Position numbers and translations under genes: made by a program. DNA of 64,000 nt from Deltaproteobacteria bacterium (lineage in GTDB: Bacteria; Desulfobacterota; B13-G15; RBG-16-54-18). Positions 56,948 through 64,000 of the stretch are shown here, in pieces. The stretch covers positions 124,001-188,000 of the forward strand of contig JAFGNJ010000019.1 in NCBI GenBank assembly GCA_016927065.1, read 5' to 3'. Numbering within the stretch: the first letter of the stretch is position 1; the number at the start of each line of letters is the position of its first letter. The notes beneath the pieces were generated by a model. That model worked only from the letters and a program-made list of their open reading frames with translations, was not told the origin of the DNA and searched no databases.

Positions 56948-57700
56948 ATGATGTTGGAGGGAAAGGCAGCGGTAGTCACCGGCGGCGGAAGAGGGGTCGG
57001 AAGAGCTATATCCCTTACCTACGCCAAGGAAGGTGCCAATGTGGTAGTCAACTATGTCTCTAATCCGAAAACAGCCCAGGAAGTTGTGGAAGAAATAGAG
57101 AAGATCGGCCGTAAAGGAGTAGCAGTCAAGGCTGATGTGGCAACTGATAAGGGGGCGGAAGCGGTTGTTCAAGCAGCGGTAGATAACTTTGGGAAAATAG
57201 ACATCCTCGTCAACAATGCCGGGTTTACACGTCCAGCAATGCTCCATAAGATGACCGAGGAGGACTGGAACGCGGTATTAGATATCCACCTCAAGGGCCC
57301 GTGGCTCTGCATCAAACATGCGAGTAACTATATGATGGAGCAGAAAAAAGGATACATCATCAATGTCACCTCCGTTGCAGGTCTCGTCGGCACGGTCGGT
57401 CAGATCAACTACAGCGCTGCCAAAGGGGGAATCATAACCCTCACTAAATCCGCCGCTCGGGAACTCGCACGGTATGGCATCAACGTCAACTGCATCTCCC
57501 TCGGTATTGTAGCCACCGATATGACAGAAAAAATCAGGACTGATCCCAAGCTTGCAGAGATTTATATGAAACGCATCCTGTTGAACCGCTTCGCCGAAGC
57601 AGAAGATATCGCGCCAGCCTTTGTCTTTTTTGCTTCTGAGGGTGCGCGATACATCTCGGGTCAGATCCTGTGCGTCGACGGCGGATATGGAATGACCTAA
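56948..57700 (+). CDS. SDR family oxidoreductase (hydroxyacyl-CoA dehydrogenase candidate)
   Basis: A 250-residue short-chain dehydrogenase. The cofactor motif VVTGGGRGVGRAIS (residues 8-21), NNAG (about 88), and catalytic Ser/Tyr/Lys in INVTSVAGLVGTVGQINYSAAKGGI are intact. FabG-like end: GARYISGQILCVDGGYGM. AGAAGGGAGGTG lies before the ATG. In the ring-degradation operon it probably oxidises a hydroxyacyl-CoA intermediate, e.g. 3-hydroxypimelyl-CoA; fatty acid synthesis (FabG) is less likely because no fab gene is near. Confidence 0.85.
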   Translation: MMLEGKAAVVTGGGRGVGRAISLTYAKEGANVVVNYVSNPKTAQEVVEEIEKIGRKGVAVKADVATDKGAEAVVQAAVDNFGKIDILVNNAGFTRPAMLHKMTEEDWNAVLDIHLKGPWLCIKHASNYMMEQKKGYIINVTSVAGLVGTVGQINYSAAKGGIITLTKSAARELARYGINVNCISLGIVATDMTEKIRTDPKLAEIYMKRILLNRFAEAEDIAPAFVFFASEGARYISGQILCVDGGYGMT

Positions 57701-57732
57701 TAGTCGTATAACCTAAAAGAAGGAGGAATAAA

Positions 57733-58845
57733 ATGCCAGGAGTACCCGATAAGATTCAGACATGGCAGATGGTACAACCATGGAGCAAAGACAAAGAGAC
57801 GGGGAAAGTTACTGAAGGTAAACTCGAAAAAACCGAGATTCCCGTTCCTAAATTGCAGACAGGAGAGGTCTTGGTAGAGGTGGCGGGTTGTGGAGTATGT
57901 CACACTGACCTGGGCTATTTCTTCGATGGGGTCCCTACGGTCTCCAAGCCTCCCCTCACCTTAGGCCATGAAATCAGCGGTGTGGTCGTGGCGGGGGATG
58001 AGAAATGGATCGGGAAAGAGGTGATTATCCCTGCGGTCATGCCCTGCAGACAGTGCCACCTCTGCGAGATCGGCAGGGGGAATCGTTGCCTCGCCCAAAA
58101 GATGCCTGGCAATAGCCTCGGAATCTACGGCGGCAATTCGAGTCACATCCCGGTTCCCTCAATCGATCTGTGTGAGGTAAAGGACCGCGGAGACTTCGAA
58201 CTGGCTCAATTGGCTGTTGTGGCCGATGCAGTCACCACCCCGTATCAGGCCGCCAAGAGGGCTGATCTGCAGAAAGGGGATAATGTAATCGTCATCGGAG
58301 CCACTGGTGGTGTGGGTGTTCATATGGTGCAGACTGCCAAGGCCCTGGGAGCCAAGACCGTCATAGGTATCGCCAGAAACCCCGAGAAACTCAAAAGGGC
58401 CCTCGAGTTTGGTGCCGACTTTGTTATTAGCTCTGTTGATAAAGAACCGCGCGATATTCAGAAAGAATTCAGAGGCCTGTGCAAAGAAAACGGGATCGAA
58501 GCAGGCTATGGCTGGAAGATTTTTGAGGTGTCGGGGACCAAAGCTGGTCAGGATCTTGCCTTGACCCTCCTGTCCTTTACCGGCAAGCTCATCGTGGTAG
58601 GCTTCGGGATGGCCAAGAATGAGTACAGTATTTCTCGTTTGATGGCCTTCGACGCCGAGATCATCGGGACATGGGGCTGTCTCCCTGAATACTATCCCAT
58701 AGTCCTCGATATGGTCTTAAGCGGGAAGATACAGCTCAAGCCCTTTGTCGAGATGAGGCCCATGAGTACCATTAGTGCGGTGTATGATGAGGTACACAAG
58801 GCAGGCTCCCCTGCAAAGAGGATCGTATTAACCCCAGATTTTTAG
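57733..58845 (+). CDS. had: 6-hydroxycyclohex-1-ene-1-carbonyl-CoA dehydrogenase
   Basis: A 370-residue zinc-type medium-chain dehydrogenase (also called BamQ). It has the catalytic zinc region AGCGVCHTDLGYFFDGVPTVSKPPLTLGHEISG, the structural zinc set MPCRQCHLCEIGRGNRC and the NAD-binding GATGGVGVHMVQTAKALGAKTV. The beginning IQTWQMVQPWSKDKETGKVTEGKLEKTEIPVP is a good marker for Had, as known from Thauera, Geobacter and Syntrophus. It oxidises the hydroxyl group formed by dienoyl-CoA hydration. GAAGGAGG lies before the ATG, and oah follows after 41 bases. The dienoyl-CoA hydratase (BamR/Dch) is not in the window. Confidence 0.92.
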   Translation: MPGVPDKIQTWQMVQPWSKDKETGKVTEGKLEKTEIPVPKLQTGEVLVEVAGCGVCHTDLGYFFDGVPTVSKPPLTLGHEISGVVVAGDEKWIGKEVIIPAVMPCRQCHLCEIGRGNRCLAQKMPGNSLGIYGGNSSHIPVPSIDLCEVKDRGDFELAQLAVVADAVTTPYQAAKRADLQKGDNVIVIGATGGVGVHMVQTAKALGAKTVIGIARNPEKLKRALEFGADFVISSVDKEPRDIQKEFRGLCKENGIEAGYGWKIFEVSGTKAGQDLALTLLSFTGKLIVVGFGMAKNEYSISRLMAFDAEIIGTWGCLPEYYPIVLDMVLSGKIQLKPFVEMRPMSTISAVYDEVHKAGSPAKRIVLTPDF

Positions 58846-58886
58846 CGAACTAAAATAAAAATGAAAGAAAAGGAGGTAAACAGGAT

Positions 58887-60038
58887 ATGTCATTAGATTG
58901 GGTGCCTCGAGAAGGCGGAAAGAAAGATCATGATCGGTACGGCAAGGAACACTGGGGGGCCATGGACAAACCCCCATGCGTCGTGTACGAAAAGAGACCC
59001 CTCAAGGATCCTCAGGGCAATGTCATTGACGGTCTCTATGTTTCGTGGGTAATCATGAATAATCCGGCCCAGTACAACTCCTATACCACCGAGATGGTCA
59101 AAGGCGTCATCGCAGGTATGGAGAATTCTTCAACTGATCGCGAGGTGGTGGCCACCATTTTTACCGGCGTCGGCCCCTATTCCTTCTGCACCGGCGGCAA
59201 CACCAAAGAGTACTCAGAGTACTACAGCAGCCGTCCCGACGAGTATGGCCAGTACATGGAACTATTCAACAATATGGTGGATTCTATCCTGATGTGTAAA
59301 AAGCCCGTGATCTGCCGGGTCAATGGAATGCGAGTCGCCGGCGGTCAGGAAATAGGTATGGCATGTGATCTTGCCATTTCTTCGGACCTTGCCATTTACG
59401 GGCAGGCCGGTCCTCGCCACGGTTCATCGCCTGCTGGTGGAAGCTCTGACTTCCTACCCTGGTATTTGGGAATCGAGGACGCCATGTGGAGCTGTGTGAG
59501 CTGTGAGATGTGGAGCGCCTACAAGATGAAGGCAAAGACACTTATCTCTAAATGCGTCCCTGTGCTCAAAGACGACAAAGGGAAGTGGGTACGCAATCCT
59601 CAGGTCATTACCGATAAGTGGGTTGATGACGGTGAGATCGTGTACGGCGAATTTAAGTCCGGCGATGCGTTTAAAGAGGCTCGCGGTTGGGTCAATGAGA
59701 AACTCAAAAATAATGACTTCGATTTCGAACTCCTGGATAAGGAAGTGGATAAGATAGTCTGGACCTTCGCCAATCTCTTCCCGGGCTGTCTGATCAAAGC
59801 CGTCGACGAAGTCCGCGCCAAAAAGAAGTTCTTCTGGGATTATTCCAAGAACTACAACAGGCATTGGCTAGCAGCGAACATGGGCGCTGAGGCATTCCTC
59901 GGGTTCGGAGCCTTCAATACGAAGAAGATCACCGGCACGGATACCATCGACTTCATCAAGTATCGGCAGGGAATTGCTGAGAGCACGATGATGAACGAAG
60001 AGTTCTTTGAGAAAGTGCTGGGAAAACCACAGAAATAA
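58887..60038 (+). CDS. oah: 6-oxocyclohex-1-ene-1-carbonyl-CoA hydrolase (ring opening)
   Basis: A 383-residue crotonase-fold enzyme (BamA), the ring-opening step of the benzoyl-CoA pathway that gives 3-hydroxypimelyl-CoA. It is a common functional marker for anaerobic aromatic degradation. VSWVIMNNPAQYNSYTTEMVKGVIAGMENSS, FTGVGPYSFCTGGNTKEYSEYYSSRPDEYGQYM and CRVNGMRVAGGQEIGMACDLAISSDLAIYGQAGPRHGSSPAGGSSDFLPWYLG are typical. Length is normal. AAAAGGAGG precedes the ATG; a strong terminator follows 46 bases after the stop. Confidence 0.95.
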   Translation: MSLDWVPREGGKKDHDRYGKEHWGAMDKPPCVVYEKRPLKDPQGNVIDGLYVSWVIMNNPAQYNSYTTEMVKGVIAGMENSSTDREVVATIFTGVGPYSFCTGGNTKEYSEYYSSRPDEYGQYMELFNNMVDSILMCKKPVICRVNGMRVAGGQEIGMACDLAISSDLAIYGQAGPRHGSSPAGGSSDFLPWYLGIEDAMWSCVSCEMWSAYKMKAKTLISKCVPVLKDDKGKWVRNPQVITDKWVDDGEIVYGEFKSGDAFKEARGWVNEKLKNNDFDFELLDKEVDKIVWTFANLFPGCLIKAVDEVRAKKKFFWDYSKNYNRHWLAANMGAEAFLGFGAFNTKKITGTDTIDFIKYRQGIAESTMMNEEFFEKVLGKPQK

Positions 60039-60083
60039 GAACGGTATTGCCTTAAGGTTTATACAATTTCACACAACACATAT

Positions 60084-60125
60084 GAGCCGGGAGCTTCAAA
60101 AAAAGCGAGCTCCCGGCTCCTTTCA
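60084..60125 (+). terminator. strong rho-independent terminator of the aromatic operon
   Basis: GAGCCGGGAGCT (60084-60095) pairs perfectly with AGCTCCCGGCTC (60108-60119), followed by CTTTCATT. It closes the acyl-CoA dehydrogenase-BCCP-SDR-had-oah operon, before the convergent GNAT gene. Confidence 0.88.
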
Positions 60126-60147
60126 TTACGTTTTTTTTCAGCGAGGT

Positions 60148-60594
60148 TTAGACTTTCAGTTCTAATTGTAACATATCACCCTTTTGAAATCCCATCTTGT
60201 CGAAGAAGTACAGTCGATCAAATTCCTTCCATGTAACAAGGGTGTAAATGGTATCCACGCCAACCTTCTTTAAATTGGCAACCATTTCTTTAAATAAGAT
60301 CCTGGCTATCCCCTTGCGTTGGTACTGTGGATGTACCCCCACAATATCGATCCAGCCCACCGTATCAGGGACGCCATACTCCCACCCACTGGCGTCACCC
60401 ATGATAAATCCCACCACCTTACCATTCAGTTCAGCAACCAACGAGGCCATAGGCGACCTGTTTTCAGAGAGCTCTATCTTCATGCTCCAGTATTCAGGCC
60501 GCTCTTTCCCCAAGATCGCCTTATCTATCTCCACGATAGCGTCCAGATCGCCATATGCCAACGCCCTTATCTTGACCGACTCCACAAGATCCAT
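60148..60594 (-). CDS. GNAT family N-acetyltransferase
   Basis: A 148-residue GNAT protein. VKIRALAYGDLDAIVEIDKAILGKERPEYW at the N-terminus, GKVVGFIMGDASGW and VGWIDIVGVHPQYQRKGIARILFKEMVANLKKVGVDTIYTLV, containing the acetyl-CoA pyrophosphate loop Q-R-K-G-I-A. It is alone on the minus strand and converges with the aromatic operon. It could be a protein lysine acetyltransferase, as reported for aromatic-degrading relatives, but the substrate is unknown. Confidence 0.88.
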   Translation of the reverse strand: MDLVESVKIRALAYGDLDAIVEIDKAILGKERPEYWSMKIELSENRSPMASLVAELNGKVVGFIMGDASGWEYGVPDTVGWIDIVGVHPQYQRKGIARILFKEMVANLKKVGVDTIYTLVTWKEFDRLYFFDKMGFQKGDMLQLELKV

Positions 60595-60824
60595 TACTCA
60601 TCCCTCTCTCATGAGGTAAACTCTTATTAAAAGTATAGCGAGGGTTTAAACTCTGTCAAGAAAAGGTACAACATGCAGAGGTATGAACACTCGCCTTCTC
60701 ACAGAGAGAGTAATGACACTTCCCTCAAAAACAAAACAACATCCTCTCCTGAGATGGAGAGCTGGTATGCACCAAGGTCGGTTACCTCACGAGCGATCAA
60801 AAAAGAGGTGCATGGAGAACAACA

Positions 60825-61106
60825 TTATTTCCGTAACCCTTGCTGAAAGATTCTCTCACACTTCTCGGCAGTTCGTTCCGACCGCGCGGCTGCGGCCTCA
60901 GCCCTATCAGCAGCGGCTTCCACTCTCTCTGCTGCGGCCTCAACCCTAGCAGCGGCTGTTTGAGCCGCCTTCATAGCCGCCTCTGCGGCTTCTCTGTGTT
61001 CCCTGATCTGTTGATCACTGACACAGCCTGACCCAATGACCAACATCACTATCAGAGAAATGGTCGACACCCCAATTTTACTCCACAATAATCTCCTTGC
61101 CATCAT
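60825..61106 (-). CDS. alanine-zipper lipoprotein (Lpp/OprI-like)
   Basis: A 93-residue small lipoprotein. Signal peptide and lipobox VSTISLIVMLVIGSGC, then a continuous heptad-type helix rich in alanine (REAAEAAMKAAQTAAARVEAAAERVEAAADRAEAAAARSERTAEKCE). This is the alanine-zipper pattern of OprI/Lpp and of Lpp-like lipoproteins that form trimers. The C-terminus ends GLRK, with a terminal Lys as used by Lpp to bond to peptidoglycan. A start one codon later is possible. It probably anchors or spaces the outer membrane. Confidence 0.8.
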   Translation of the reverse strand: MMARRLLWSKIGVSTISLIVMLVIGSGCVSDQQIREHREAAEAAMKAAQTAAARVEAAAERVEAAADRAEAAAARSERTAEKCERIFQQGLRK

Positions 61107-61198
61107 GTATCCCCCCCCTTCATAAAATTTGTGTTATGATCTCACAAACAGCATAGTAACTCTTCACAAACCTATCAGCCTGGAGACTCTAATCGTTT

Positions 61199-62743
61199 TT
61201 ATGACCACATCACCTTTCTTCTGAGTATAACATAGCCTACCAGGCTAATTCCCATCAAAGAGCAGAATATGGCAAAGACATCTCCGTACCGAGTGTAAAA
61301 AGTCAACTCCTTATCTTCACCTCGAAGGCCTATTTCTCCCGTGAGGGCCTCTTGGGTAAAAAGGCCGCTGGCCATAGTAATCCTCCCCAGTGGATCCACA
61401 AATGCGCTGATCCCGGTATTAGCCGCCCGTACCAACCATACTCGATTCTCGATTGCCCTGAACGTCGCCTGTGCAAGGTGTTGGTACGGGGCGGATGTCT
61501 TCCCAAACCAGGCATCATTGGTAATGGTCACCATGAAATCGGCATCCTTTCGAACAAAATCCCTGCATAACTCAGGAAATATTACCTCAAAACAAATCAA
61601 AACGCCAAAGTCCCCGCGGGGCAATTGAAAGATGACCTTCTCTTTTCCTGGAGAAATATTCCCAATTCCCACTAACGAATTAAAAAAAGGGAAAAGAGAG
61701 GAAAAAGGAATATATTCACCAAAAGGGACTAAATGGCTCTTATCGTACCGCCCGATGATGCGACGGCTGGGCGCAAGGAGATAGGCACTGTTGTATGTCT
61801 TACGCTTTTCCCCCTCTTTTTTACACAACAGGCTCCCAAAGAGGAGATAAGTACCTGCTTCCTGAGGAATAGCTAAGACCTTACCATCCAACTCCGTACC
61901 TGAGGGAAAATAGGAAGGCAAGGCTGTTTCAGGCCAAACGATGAGTGCCAATGATTGCCCTTCGAGTTCCCGGGTCAAATTCCGGTATATCGTTAATGTC
62001 TTTCTCTGAAAGCCCTTATCCCACTTAACATCCTGAGCTATATTTCCCTGGACAACCCCAATCTGCAATCTCTTTTCACCCTCCACGGGAACATTGATCC
62101 GCCAATAGCCATAGGCAACGGCCAAGGCTAACAAAACGAAGGTAAAGATAGTGCCTTGTAGAGGCAATCCCTTTCTCCCCTTCCATCGGACGATCCATAG
62201 AAAAAAGAGAGTGTTGATCAAGATCACGAGGAAAGAAACCCCATAGACTCCGGTTATATCAGCTATTTGTACCAAGGGGGTATTCAAATACTGAGAGTAG
62301 CCAACCAGGGCCCACGGGAAGCCACTGAGCAGAAAAGAGCGCAGATACTCCAGCCCCACCCAGAGAGCTGGAAAGGCTAAGAGTACTATCCATCCCCCCT
62401 TCTCTTGAGCGTAAGAGGCAAGAAAGGTGAAGGCACCCCAATAGAGGCTGAGGTACATAACCAAAAGAAGCAAGATGGGAATGGCAAGGGGAAGAAGAAT
62501 ATTGCCATATCTGTGGACGGCCACCACCACCCAGTAGATAAGCCCAAGATAGGCAATCACACCGGCAAAAGCTCCCAAGAAAAAGGCTTCCTTCCCGCTT
62601 TTTCCTCGAATGCACACCAAGAGAGGTACCAAGAAAAACCATGCGGCAGGCCACAGGTTAAAGACAGGAAAACTTATGACCATTAGGACCCCTGAGAAGG
62701 CGGCCCAGAAGTAATCTAACGTGTTCACGCGTGAAGATTTCAT
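61199..62743 (-). CDS. lnt: apolipoprotein N-acyltransferase
   Basis: A 514-residue protein with about six N-terminal membrane segments and a nitrilase domain. The catalytic Glu is in LALIVWPETALPSYFP, the Lys in GRYDKSHLVPFGEYIPF and the Cys in FGVLICFEVIFPELCRDF; NDAWFGKTSAPYQHLAQATFRAIENRVWLVRAANTGISAFVDPLGRI completes the signature. It adds the third acyl chain to lipoproteins in the inner membrane. Its start overlaps the stop of the aminotransferase gene by four bases. Its presence fits a diderm cell with several lipoproteins as seen here. Confidence 0.95.
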   Translation of the reverse strand: MKSSRVNTLDYFWAAFSGVLMVISFPVFNLWPAAWFFLVPLLVCIRGKSGKEAFFLGAFAGVIAYLGLIYWVVVAVHRYGNILLPLAIPILLLLVMYLSLYWGAFTFLASYAQEKGGWIVLLAFPALWVGLEYLRSFLLSGFPWALVGYSQYLNTPLVQIADITGVYGVSFLVILINTLFFLWIVRWKGRKGLPLQGTIFTFVLLALAVAYGYWRINVPVEGEKRLQIGVVQGNIAQDVKWDKGFQRKTLTIYRNLTRELEGQSLALIVWPETALPSYFPSGTELDGKVLAIPQEAGTYLLFGSLLCKKEGEKRKTYNSAYLLAPSRRIIGRYDKSHLVPFGEYIPFSSLFPFFNSLVGIGNISPGKEKVIFQLPRGDFGVLICFEVIFPELCRDFVRKDADFMVTITNDAWFGKTSAPYQHLAQATFRAIENRVWLVRAANTGISAFVDPLGRITMASGLFTQEALTGEIGLRGEDKELTFYTRYGDVFAIFCSLMGISLVGYVILRRKVMWS

Positions 62744-63882
62744 GCGATGAAACTGTGGTAGAATTCTCCTATCTTGGCAACCACGTATTCCTGTTGATTC
62801 TTCGTAAGCTCAGGATAGATAGGTAGGGCCAAGGTCTCCCGCGCAGCCTTCTCAGCATTGGGGAAATCACCCTCTTCATATCTCAGGTCACGGTAGCACT
62901 CCTGGAGGTGTAACGGAAGGGGATAATAGACATCGGTCCCTATCCCCTCTTGAGCAAGAAATTTCATCAGCTTGTTTCGTTGAGGAACCCTGATGACATA
63001 CTGGTTATAGATATGTCGGTTGTTGTATTGAACGGTGGGGGTCTCGATGCCGAGGGCTTGAACGGGCATCTCTTCAAAAAGCTGATCGTAATAAATGGCG
63101 TTTTCTCGCCTCTTTCCCGTCCATTCCTCCAGATAGCGAAATTTCACCAGAAGGATGGCGGCTTGCAGGGCATCCAGTCTACTGTTAATCCCGATGCATT
63201 GATAGTGATATTTGGCAGTTGCACCATGTACCCTGAGGAGCTTCAGTTTACGCGCCAGGTCTTCGTCATTGGTAGTCACCATCCCTCCATCACCAAATCC
63301 CCCTAAGTTTTTGGAGGGATAAAAAGAAAAACACCCCACATCGCCAATGCTCCCTACACGCTGGGGGGGGACCGAGTCCTTTATGTAATCGGAACCAATG
63401 GCCTGCGCGGCATCCTCAATGATTCGAAGATTGTTGTCTCGAGCTAGCTCCTTGATCGGCGTCATATCGGCACTTTGACCGAAGAGGTGCACCGGGATAA
63501 TAGCCTTCGTTTGAGGGGTAATGCGCTCCTGTATGCGAGTGGGATCGAGATTATAGGTCCGGGGATCAATATCAACAAAAACAGGCACTGCTCCGACCTT
63601 AGAGATGGAACCAGCCGTTGCGAAGAAGGTAAATGGTGTGGTTATTACCTCGTCTCCTGCGCCAATATCCACCGCCATAAGGGATAAAGTCAGGGCATCA
63701 CTCCCTGAGGCCACGCCTATCCCATAACGGACGGAGGAATAATCGGCAATAGCCTCTTCTAAGGCCTCTACCTTCGGTCCCAAAATAAAGTGTTGATCCG
63801 ACACTACCTCAGAGATGGCCTGATCAATTTCCTCTTTAATCCGCTGATATTGAGCCTTTAAATCAAGAAAAGGTACGTTCAT
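62740..63882 (-). CDS. DegT/DnrJ/EryC1/StrS family sugar aminotransferase
   Basis: A 380-residue PLP aminotransferase. VPFLDLKAQYQRIKEEID at the start; ASGSDALTLSLMAVDIGAGDEVITTPFTFFATAGSI; IEDAAQAIGSDY; the PLP lysine in SFYPSKNLGGFGDGGMVTTND (about residue 190). It converts a nucleotide-activated keto-sugar to an amino sugar for LPS, capsule or glycosylation (WbpE- or perosamine synthase-like). The precise sugar is unknown. It precedes lnt with a four-base overlap. 118 bases to the window edge hold no visible gene. Confidence 0.92.
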   Translation of the reverse strand: MNVPFLDLKAQYQRIKEEIDQAISEVVSDQHFILGPKVEALEEAIADYSSVRYGIGVASGSDALTLSLMAVDIGAGDEVITTPFTFFATAGSISKVGAVPVFVDIDPRTYNLDPTRIQERITPQTKAIIPVHLFGQSADMTPIKELARDNNLRIIEDAAQAIGSDYIKDSVPPQRVGSIGDVGCFSFYPSKNLGGFGDGGMVTTNDEDLARKLKLLRVHGATAKYHYQCIGINSRLDALQAAILLVKFRYLEEWTGKRRENAIYYDQLFEEMPVQALGIETPTVQYNNRHIYNQYVIRVPQRNKLMKFLAQEGIGTDVYYPLPLHLQECYRDLRYEEGDFPNAEKAARETLALPIYPELTKNQQEYVVAKIGEFYHSFIA

Positions 63883-64000
63883 CTCTTAGTAACCACAGTA
63901 GAGAATAATATATCGGTTTTCTGTGAAAAATCAACTAAAAAAGGTATCAATCTTGGCGGGTATAATCCTCAGTTCTATGACGGATAATAGTGCCCTCCGT

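Noticed and set aside
60683-60949. 88-codon plus-strand ORF
   Set aside because: It overlaps the alanine-zipper lipoprotein on the other strand; no motif or ribosome site.
1-64000. tRNA or rRNA genes
   Set aside because: None recognised by eye; no GTTCRAATC-type T-arm with matching acceptor stem was noticed. A tRNAscan-SE run would be decisive.

Overview
The window looks like part of the chromosome of a strictly anaerobic bacterium of the former Deltaproteobacteria (Desulfobacterota, Syntrophus/Syntrophorhabdus-like). This is inferred from gene content, not from a marker gene. The pointers are an aromatic ring-degradation block (6-hydroxycyclohex-1-ene-1-carbonyl-CoA dehydrogenase and 6-oxocyclohex-1-ene-1-carbonyl-CoA hydrolase), a Re-citrate-synthase-like enzyme next to isocitrate dehydrogenase and a two-subunit fumarase, and parts of a sodium-pumping decarboxylase. 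I found no rRNA or tRNA gene.

Layout. 0-5.4 kb: trehalose metabolism (two convergent TreT-like glycosyltransferases, a DUF5752 protein, an OtsA-OtsB fusion). 5.5-10.0 kb: a minus-strand TCA operon (Re-citrate-synthase-like gene with a C-terminal Cache-like domain, icd, fumarase alpha, fumarase beta). 10.1-10.4 kb: a MITE-like inverted-repeat element. 10.4-11.8 kb: sodium-pump decarboxylase gamma microprotein and beta subunit. 12.1-15.9 kb: XRE-cupin regulator, maf, yggS-like, argH, lipoprotein. 15.8-19.6 kb: a repeat-bearing island with two unrelated minus-strand membrane-protein genes, each bracketed by the same pair of repeats, with a B12/radical-SAM gene between them. 19.7-24.3 kb: a MEMO-family cluster, then a LysE-type exporter and an MBL hydrolase. 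24.4-28.2 kb: MFS transporter, MNT/HEPN pair, diguanylate cyclase and a DUF6125-like gene.

28.8-37.5 kb holds a complete type I-C CRISPR-Cas locus (cas3-cas5c-cas8c-cas7c-cas4-cas1-cas2 and an array of 7 repeats and 6 spacers). Just upstream of the intact cas3 lies a 57-codon remnant of a different cas3 that stops exactly after its WHDLGKY motif. The effector genes read more AT-rich than the remnant and than cas4-cas1-cas2, so I infer that the effector module was exchanged within an older I-C locus. Spacers 3 and 4 share their first 32 bases but differ in length.

37.8-46.6 kb carries envelope genes (lipoprotein, RipA-like protein, discoidin-like/OmpA protein, M48 protease), a SUKH-like protein, an ECF sigma factor with a His-rich membrane protein, two methyltransferases, an alpha/beta hydrolase, a Bax-inhibitor-1 protein and a hotdog thioesterase. 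46.8-50.5 kb: a succinyl-CoA-synthetase-like pair and an AMP-forming acyl-CoA ligase. 50.7-55.3 kb: a protein with PATAN-like modules, a membrane protein, a TIGR04076-like protein, a PilZ-like protein, mltG and ruvX. 55.5-60.0 kb: the aromatic degradation operon (acyl-CoA dehydrogenase, 69-residue biotin carrier, SDR, bamQ/had, bamA/oah), closed by a strong terminator. 60.1-63.9 kb: GNAT, an alanine-zipper lipoprotein, lnt and a sugar aminotransferase.

How it fits together: the 55.5-60 kb operon would carry cyclic dienoyl-CoA products through ring opening toward acetyl-CoA. The Re-citrate-synthase/icd/fumarase operon would supply oxidative or biosynthetic TCA flux. The biotin carrier and the OadB/OadG-like proteins could belong to a membrane decarboxylase that conserves decarboxylation energy as a sodium gradient, although its carboxyltransferase subunit is not in the window.
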